This document shows positions 43,184 to 46,992 of a stretch of DNA of 46,992 bases, piece after piece (within the stretch, counting starts at the first letter, position 1; the number at the start of each line of letters is the position of its first letter). The DNA is taken from positions 1 through 46,992 of the forward strand of contig JALERC010000051.1 of the NCBI GenBank assembly GCA_022763805.1. The letters run 5' to 3'. Below the pieces are notes generated by a model that ran no database searches, had not been told where the DNA came from, and saw only the letters and a program-made list of their open reading frames with translations. The translations under genes and the position numbers were made by a program. The DNA is from Mycoplasmatota bacterium (GTDB taxonomy: Bacteria > Bacillota_I > Bacilli_A > RF39 > UBA660).

Positions 43184-43742
43184 TTATAATTTCTACAATA
43201 TCTCCTTGTTTAATCATAAAACTATTAGCATCATCAGTATCTATATGTAATTCAAAAAAACTCATATTAGCTGATTTTATACGTACATGGTTAAATATTC
43301 CACCTTTTTCTCCACCAACTTTTACACTTACTTCTTTAACACCAGTAAGTCCAAATTTTTCTACTTCATCAGGATTAATATGAATATGTCTAGTTGGAAT
43401 AATACATCCCTTATCTAGATAAACTTCTTTACCATTATATTCTAATGTTATTGGACTACTTCCTTCTAAATCTCCTGAATCTCTTACAGGTGGATTTAAA
43501 CCTAATTTAAATGCATCTGTTTTAGATATTTCTACTTGATTATATTTTCTAAGAGGCCCTAAAACACGAACATTTTCAATACTAGATTTTTCAGTCTTAA
43601 TAGTTAATTTTAAATTGCTAGCAAATTGTCCAGGTTGCGTTAATTCTTTTACGATTTCTAAATCTATTCCATCAAATAATTCTTTATATGTTTCTTCTGT
43701 TAAATGAACATGTCTGTTTGAAACTCCAACACTTACTTTCAT
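43173..43742 (-). CDS. pduL: PduL-type phosphate acyltransferase (phosphotransacetylase)
   Basis: Swaps CoA for phosphate on acetyl- or propionyl-CoA; with acetate kinase it yields ATP. The 189 residues hold the two zinc-site repeats: SNRHVHLT near residue 8 and TRHIHINPDE near 120, plus LTQPGQFASN, VLGPLRKYNQVEIS and the D(T/S)-D-A-N segment. No N-terminal shell-targeting peptide is present, so this is the free, housekeeping version rather than a microcompartment enzyme. GGAGG precedes the ATG. It may replace Pta in this organism, but the rest of the genome is not seen. Confidence 0.95.
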   Translation of the reverse strand: MKVSVGVSNRHVHLTEETYKELFDGIDLEIVKELTQPGQFASNLKLTIKTEKSSIENVRVLGPLRKYNQVEISKTDAFKLGLNPPVRDSGDLEGSSPITLEYNGKEVYLDKGCIIPTRHIHINPDEVEKFGLTGVKEVSVKVGGEKGGIFNHVRIKSANMSFFELHIDTDDANSFMIKQGDIVEIINEN

Positions 43743-43813
43743 GTAATTACCTCCATAAAAATTATAACATAAAATTTTATAATTAAAATATAATTTATAG
43801 AAAGGATGATTAA

Positions 43814-44149
43814 ATGAATAATACTTACTACCCTGGAGGACCTTTATATAGTGTTACTCCTAATCAATCTGAAGCTCCTTCAATAAGTGTTCCATATGAA
43901 CAATCTTATATCGAAAATATATTAAGATTAAATAAAGGAAAAAAAGTAACTATCTATGCATCATATGCTGATTCGAGAGAATGGAAAGATAGAATTTTTA
44001 AAGGAATTATTGAAGAATCTGGAAGAGACCATATAATTCTAAGTGATCCAACAACAGGAAAATGGTTTTTAATTATTATGATTTACGTAGATTATATAGA
44101 ATTTGATGAGAAAATTAATTATAGTAAAGATTTTATACCTAATAATTGA
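43814..44149 (+). CDS. gerQ: GerQ-like spore coat protein
   Basis: Spore coat protein needed for germination via the cortex lytic enzyme CwlJ in B. subtilis. The 111 residues show a Tyr/Pro/Gly-rich start (MNNTYYPGGPLY), then the conserved GerQ core: QSYIENILRLNKGKKVTIYASY, DSREWKDRIFKGIIEESGRDHIILSDPTTGKW and MIYVDYIEFDE. Family members are longer at the N-terminus (about 180 residues in Bacillus). AAGGATG lies ahead of the ATG. It is transcribed divergently from pduL, and the intergenic region holds AT-rich TATAAT-like steps on both strands. Confidence 0.92.
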   Translation: MNNTYYPGGPLYSVTPNQSEAPSISVPYEQSYIENILRLNKGKKVTIYASYADSREWKDRIFKGIIEESGRDHIILSDPTTGKWFLIIMIYVDYIEFDEKINYSKDFIPNN

Positions 44150-44191
44150 AAAAAAAAAATTAATTTGATATACTTATCATAGGTGATAAAG

Positions 44192-44734
44192 ATGGAATTA
44201 ATAATGAGCATAATATTTTTAATAGTTATAATTTGTATTGTTATGATATGGTATGTCGCTTCATATAATAGATTTCAAGAATATGTAATTAGAATTAATG
44301 AAGCTGAAATAGACATAGATTCAACATTAAGAAAAAGATATGATTTACTAAATAAATCTATTGATGTAATTAAGACAGTTACAAAAGAAGAAGATGTATT
44401 AAAAATTATTAGTGAAATGAGAAGTCAAAGATTAAATAATTTCGACCTTGATAGAAAACTATATGAAGCTATTAATGAATTTAATAAATATAAAGAAAAT
44501 AATAATGATTTAAGAAAAAATGAAAGTTTTATTAAAATAGATGTATCATTAAATGAATCAGAAGCAGAAATTGAAGCTTTAAGGAAATATTATAATGATA
44601 TAATTTCTGATTATAATAAAATTATTAAAACAATTCCATCAAATATAGTTGCTAAATTAAGTAAATTAAAAACAAAAGATTATTTTGATGGCAAAGATTT
44701 ATCAGAAAATGGTAAAGCTGTTACAAAAATTTAA
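44192..44734 (+). CDS. lemA: LemA family membrane protein
   Basis: From the ATG at 44192 (AGGTGAT five bases ahead; a GTG at 44183 lies inside the ribosome site) the product has 180 residues. One N-terminal helix (about 4-23) is followed by the long coiled LemA core: YVASYNRFQEYVIRINEAEIDIDSTLRKRYDLLNKSIDVIK, and NESEAEIEALRKYYNDIISDYNKIIKTIPSNIVAKL. LemA proteins are membrane-held with a cytoplasmic or outside helical bundle; their role is unsettled. It ends at a strong terminator and converges on divIC. Confidence 0.9.
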   Translation: MELIMSIIFLIVIICIVMIWYVASYNRFQEYVIRINEAEIDIDSTLRKRYDLLNKSIDVIKTVTKEEDVLKIISEMRSQRLNNFDLDRKLYEAINEFNKYKENNNDLRKNESFIKIDVSLNESEAEIEALRKYYNDIISDYNKIIKTIPSNIVAKLSKLKTKDYFDGKDLSENGKAVTKI

Positions 44735-44758
44735 AACACGTTATTCACGTGTTTTTTT
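44734..44758 (+). terminator. Intrinsic terminator after lemA, possibly bidirectional
   Basis: Plus strand: AAAACACG-TTATTCA-CGTGTTTT followed by T. On the minus strand the same hairpin follows divIC, with a weaker T-run. Confidence 0.85.
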
Positions 44759-45154
44759 AATTATAAATAATACAATTCCTATTGTGAATGTTATTATACC
44801 TATTATGTAATAAACATATATAGGAGTATCCTTTTTAGTTATTTTTTCTTCTTTTTCTTCAACGACTTTTAAAACATATTCACCATTTTTAGTATAATAA
44901 TAATTTTCACGAGCATACTTAGCTATATATTCAGGATCTTTTAATTTAACAATTTCATCTGACATGTTTTCTGCACTTTCTTGTAAGTATGCTAAACGTT
45001 CTTCTAATTCTTTTTTAGTATTAGAAAGTTTATTTATTCTATATGCATAAGAAAGAACTGTAATTAAAGTCAAGCAAAAAATACCAATCGAAATTGGTCC
45101 AATAATTAAAGTTACTCTTCTTTTTACTCCTTTACTTATTTTCTTTTTTGCCAT
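44741..45154 (-). CDS. divIC: DivIC/FtsB-like division protein with an extra C-terminal helix
   Basis: Septal protein that works with FtsL and DivIB. The 137 residues have a basic start, a membrane helix (about 15-37), a coiled coil (about 38-75, INKLSNTKKELEERLAYLQ) and the DivIC signature DPEYIAKYARENYYYTKNGEYVL. Beyond this, residues about 112-132 (VYYIIGIITFTIGIVLFII) form a second membrane helix, which standard DivIC proteins of about 125 residues do not have. AGAGG precedes the ATG. yabQ and yabP lie upstream, the order known from B. subtilis. Confidence 0.9.
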   Translation of the reverse strand: MAKKKISKGVKRRVTLIIGPISIGIFCLTLITVLSYAYRINKLSNTKKELEERLAYLQESAENMSDEIVKLKDPEYIAKYARENYYYTKNGEYVLKVVEEKEEKITKKDTPIYVYYIIGIITFTIGIVLFIIKKTRE

Positions 45155-45183
45155 GTATATTCCTCTATTCTTACTTTATTCTA

Positions 45184-45456
45184 TCATTTTTTATATTTAT
45201 TTACAAGGAAATCGGTCATTATATAACTTATAACTATACATATAAAACTATAAATATGTAAAGAACCACTATTTATTTTTAATAGAATTAAAAAATAAAT
45301 CATTGCATTAACTATTGAATATAAAGTAGTAAAAAAAAATCTACGAATATAATTTTCATTATTTAAAAAACTATAATTTATATCACTAAAAAGAGAAAAG
45401 TAAATACCAAAAAAAATGGAAAAAATAATAAGTTTGATTTGAGTAACTAAATTCAT
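45184..45456 (-). CDS. yabQ: YabQ-like spore cortex biosynthesis protein
   Basis: Membrane protein required for cortex formation in B. subtilis. The 90 residues have about three helices (about 6-24, 37-58, 65-83) and a basic end (VNKYKK), shorter than Bacillus YabQ (about 210), which has an extra C-terminal part. FFGIYFSLFSDI and IYFLILLKINSG resemble the YabQ core. Identity rests on both topology and position: the start overlaps the yabP stop by four bases (ATGA), and divIC follows. Confidence 0.82.
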   Translation of the reverse strand: MNLVTQIKLIIFSIFFGIYFSLFSDINYSFLNNENYIRRFFFTTLYSIVNAMIYFLILLKINSGSLHIYSFICIVISYIMTDFLVNKYKK

Positions 45457-45734
45457 TTAAATAATTTAGAAAAAACACCATCATCTTTTTCTTTATTTTT
45501 TCCATCAACATAAGCTATACTATTAATTTTTCCCTTGATAGAGACATTACCACACATAGTATCTAATTTTAATATTTCTAATCCACTACCTTTTACAATC
45601 ATATATCCTAATGTAGTTTCAATTAAAAATTCTTCATCATCAAAATTTTCAATTTTTTTACAACCTGTAATAATAATACTTTTACGTTCTTGCATGTTAA
45701 CAGTATGAGAATAAGTAATTTCATTTTTGTCCAA
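45453..45734 (-). CDS. yabP: YabP sporulation protein
   Basis: Small cytoplasmic beta-strand protein of the YabP/YqfC family, made in the mother cell. The core is VNMQERKSIIITGCKKIENFDDEEFLIETTLGYMIVKGSGLEI and NVSIKGKINSIAYVD, a clear match. The TTG at 45734 follows GGTGAT at four bases, as at other genes of this window; the in-frame ATG at 45746 has no ribosome site and lies almost at the putative transcription start, but remains possible. YabQ and DivIC follow. YabP and YabQ are coat/cortex-stage proteins; together they show a spore program. Confidence 0.88.
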   Translation of the reverse strand: MDKNEITYSHTVNMQERKSIIITGCKKIENFDDEEFLIETTLGYMIVKGSGLEILKLDTMCGNVSIKGKINSIAYVDGKNKEKDDGVFSKLFK

Positions 45735-45749
45735 TTTTATCACCATTAA

Positions 45750-45757
45750 AATATATG
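45750..45757 (-). promoter_or_regulatory. Candidate sigma-E-like -10 (CATATATT) for yabPQ-divIC
   Basis: CATATATT fits the sigma-E -10 consensus (CATAnnnT) and stands between the spoVG terminator and yabP. The matching -35 (GHATATT) is only partly met (GTTATAA), so this is tentative. Confidence 0.35.
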
Positions 45758-45786
45758 AAAAAACTTAAGTTTTTATAACTTAAGTT
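45757..45786 (-). terminator. Intrinsic terminator after spoVG
   Basis: Minus strand: ACTTAAGT-TATAAAA-ACTTAAGT followed by T, overlapping the spoVG stop. Confidence 0.85.
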
Positions 45787-46049
45787 TATGCTTCTTTTTG
45801 TTTATCATATTCTTTTAAAATTGCATCTTCAAAAATTTTTCTAGTTTCTGGATTGATAGGATGAACTATATCACGATATCCTCCAGTTGCAGTTTTACGA
45901 CTAGGCATTGCTATAAACAATCCATTGTCTCCTTCGATGATGCGAATATCATGGATAGCAAATGAGTCATCTAATAGAACTGATGCTATACCTTTCATTC
46001 TTGAATCTTCTTTTTCTACTCTGCGTACATTAACTGATGTTATTTTCAA
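45786..46049 (-). CDS. spoVG: SpoVG, RNA-binding regulator
   Basis: Small conserved RNA/DNA-binding protein, first known from septum and cortex stages in sporulation and also a global regulator. The 87 residues match the family: MKITSVNVRRVEKEDSRMKGIASVLLDDSFAIHDIRII, EGDNGLFIAMPSRKT, YRDIVHPINPETRKIFEDAIL. Start is a TTG at 46049 with GGGAGA about eight bases ahead; no ATG is available. It has a sigma-A-type promoter; the sigma-H promoter known from B. subtilis is not evident. A terminator follows. Confidence 0.96.
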   Translation of the reverse strand: MKITSVNVRRVEKEDSRMKGIASVLLDDSFAIHDIRIIEGDNGLFIAMPSRKTATGGYRDIVHPINPETRKIFEDAILKEYDKQKEA

Positions 46050-46083
46050 GTTATATCTCTCCCTTCGACTATACTATACTTTT

Positions 46084-46112
46084 ATTGTATACTAGAAAAA
46101 TTAAAAATGCAA
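46084..46112 (-). promoter_or_regulatory. Sigma-A promoter TTGCAT-N17-TACAAT for spoVG
   Basis: 4-of-6 -35 and 5-of-6 -10 with 17-base spacing, directly after the veg stop. Confidence 0.75.
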
Positions 46113-46117
46113 TATTT

Positions 46118-46324
46118 TTATAAATAATCTATTATTATTGTCTTAGTAATTATGTCACCATATGTAAAGGACATAACTTTTTTGTCAAGTGTTTCAACAA
46201 TAAAGATATTATTATATTTCTCTTTTATATAACATTTAATATTTTCAAATTTATTGCGCCCTAAATTTACTTTAATAGAAATTAATTGATTAAGTGGTAA
46301 TTCATTTTTAATTTTTTCTTTAAT
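46118..46324 (-). CDS. veg: Veg family protein, probably starting at ATT
   Basis: Small basic protein of the Veg family, linked to biofilm control in B. subtilis. The 68 residues (IKEKIKNELPLNQLISIKVNLGRNKFENIKCYIKEKYNNIF, then VMSFTYGDIITKTIII) follow the Veg pattern. AGGAGG lies in frame with the only canonical start available (TTG at 46351, overlapping yabG by 17 bases and lacking a ribosome site); six bases after AGGAGG is ATT at 46322-46324. So either a rare ATT start or translation from the TTG with an internal AGGAGG is implied. The alternative 77-residue product is 46118-46351. Confidence 0.75.
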   Translation of the reverse strand: MKEKIKNELPLNQLISIKVNLGRNKFENIKCYIKEKYNNIFIVETLDKKVMSFTYGDIITKTIIIDYL

Positions 46325-46334
46325 TATATTCCTC

Positions 46335-46992
46335 CTATCTAGGATATCCAATATACATTGTACCTTTTGTAATTATTCCCCCTATTCCATCACAACCATA
46401 CTTAGTACGCTCTAAAATACTTATTATATCTATCTTTTTATTACAATCAGAATAAGCCATAGAACAAGCAATTATTGCTGGATCTAAAGCATGAATATTA
46501 ATCCTTTTAGGACTAGATGCAAAATTAGCACCTGCACAAATTAAACTTTCATAGTCAGATTGACAAGCACCAGCAATAATTATTAACTCATCTTGATTCC
46601 TAATTATTCTCCTACATTCTTTAATAGAATCAATAAAATATTTAGTATTTTTATATTCGTTATTTTTTTTATAATCATGTCCAGTAATTACAATTATATT
46701 AGGTTTATATTCTTTAATCCAATTAGCAATATTTTTTGAAACATTGCATTCAATTTCACATTTACCAATAGCTTTTAATTCATTTTCTTTATAAAAATCC
46801 ATACATTTTTTTAAATAATCTTCATCACCATCAATATGTAAAATTGTACCTGGAAGATAAAAATAATTTGACCTATCTAAATTTCTAAAAGAATCTACCC
46901 TAAAATCATCCATATCCACTGCATCAACTAAATCCTCTTCTTTTGAATCAGCATGTAATCTAATATATTTACCTTTTAAAAAATATAAATCC
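46335..46992 (-). CDS. yabG: YabG sporulation protease (5' end outside the window)
   Basis: Protease that trims spore coat proteins in the mother cell. The visible ~218 residues run from the window edge in the same frame (FLKGKYIRLHADSKEEDLVDAV) through ILHIDGDEDYLKKCMDFYK, IIVITGHD, DELIIIAGACQSDYESLICAGANFASSPKRINIHALDPAI and KYGCDGIGGIITKGTMYIGYPR, all YabG landmarks. B. subtilis YabG has about 290 residues, so about 70 are missing upstream. The GTG at 46919 is internal, not the start. The stop overlaps the region before veg by 17 bases if veg uses its TTG. Confidence 0.95.
   Translation of the reverse strand, partial: DLYFLKGKYIRLHADSKEEDLVDAVDMDDFRVDSFRNLDRSNYFYLPGTILHIDGDEDYLKKCMDFYKENELKAIGKCEIECNVSKNIANWIKEYKPNIIVITGHDYKKNNEYKNTKYFIDSIKECRRIIRNQDELIIIAGACQSDYESLICAGANFASSPKRINIHALDPAIIACSMAYSDCNKKIDIISILERTKYGCDGIGGIITKGTMYIGYPR

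Noticed and set aside
1..46992. CRISPR array, tRNA or rRNA genes
   Set aside because: No regularly spaced repeats, no tRNA cloverleaf with CCA-type end and no rRNA-like stretches were seen.

Overview
The window is a strongly AT-rich stretch from a Gram-positive (Bacillota) chromosome. PolC-type DNA polymerase III, RpoE (delta), DivIC, Veg, SpoVG and class A PBP point to Bacilli. Several sporulation genes (cotJA-cotJB/cotJC, gerQ, yabP, yabQ, spoVG, yabG) say the lineage makes spores or recently did. Trp is written TGG, and TGA serves as a stop (for example in the SipW-like and CotJ genes), so the standard bacterial code applies rather than the mycoplasma code. An uncultured gut Bacilli lineage is plausible, but the species cannot be named from this sequence. 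Nearly all genes lie on the minus strand. Only the PBP, gerQ and lemA genes are on the plus strand.

Layout. 1-14.4 kb: SipW-like signal peptidase, polC, a Nudix hydrolase behind a frameshifted small gene, a phosphodiester glycosidase, a two-repeat secreted protein, gpmI, a lipid kinase, an unknown anchored coiled-coil protein, and an operon of three unknown genes that includes an HELTH metallopeptidase. A duplicated ~80-nt intergenic element that ends in a terminator lies at 4976-5056 and 5955-6036. 14.5-38.9 kb: a single colinear locus that joins two machines. The first is type IV secretion-like: VirD4/TraG coupling ATPase, a VirB4 ATPase split in two genes, a PrgI/VirB3-like protein, a VirB6-like protein, two VirB2-like pilins, and a membrane-anchored SpoIID + C39-peptidase fusion. 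The second is Tad-pilus-like: TadZ, TadA, TadB, TadC, RcpC/CpaB, a Flp-like pilin and three pseudopilin-like proteins. Upstream are three large unknown secreted or membrane proteins. No relaxase, integrase, prepilin peptidase or partition gene is present. 39-47 kb: cotJ operon, rpoE, DUF1934 gene, PBP1A, DUF1450 gene, pduL, gerQ, lemA, and the divIC-yabQ-yabP-spoVG-veg-yabG group.

How it may work. The Tad part (ATPase TadA, platform TadB/TadC, pilin and pseudopilins) and the VirB/VirD part (two motor ATPases, channel proteins, pilins, wall-cutting fusion enzyme) have the parts list of a cell-envelope-spanning filament or secretion machine with separate motors. Because it sits among housekeeping and spore genes and has no DNA-processing module, I infer a resident, non-conjugative apparatus rather than a mobile element. 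Many genes start with a shifted Shine-Dalgarno (AGGTGAT) and several use TTG or GTG; starts were revised on that basis. The pilin genes carry their own strong promoters and terminators, as expected for products needed in excess.
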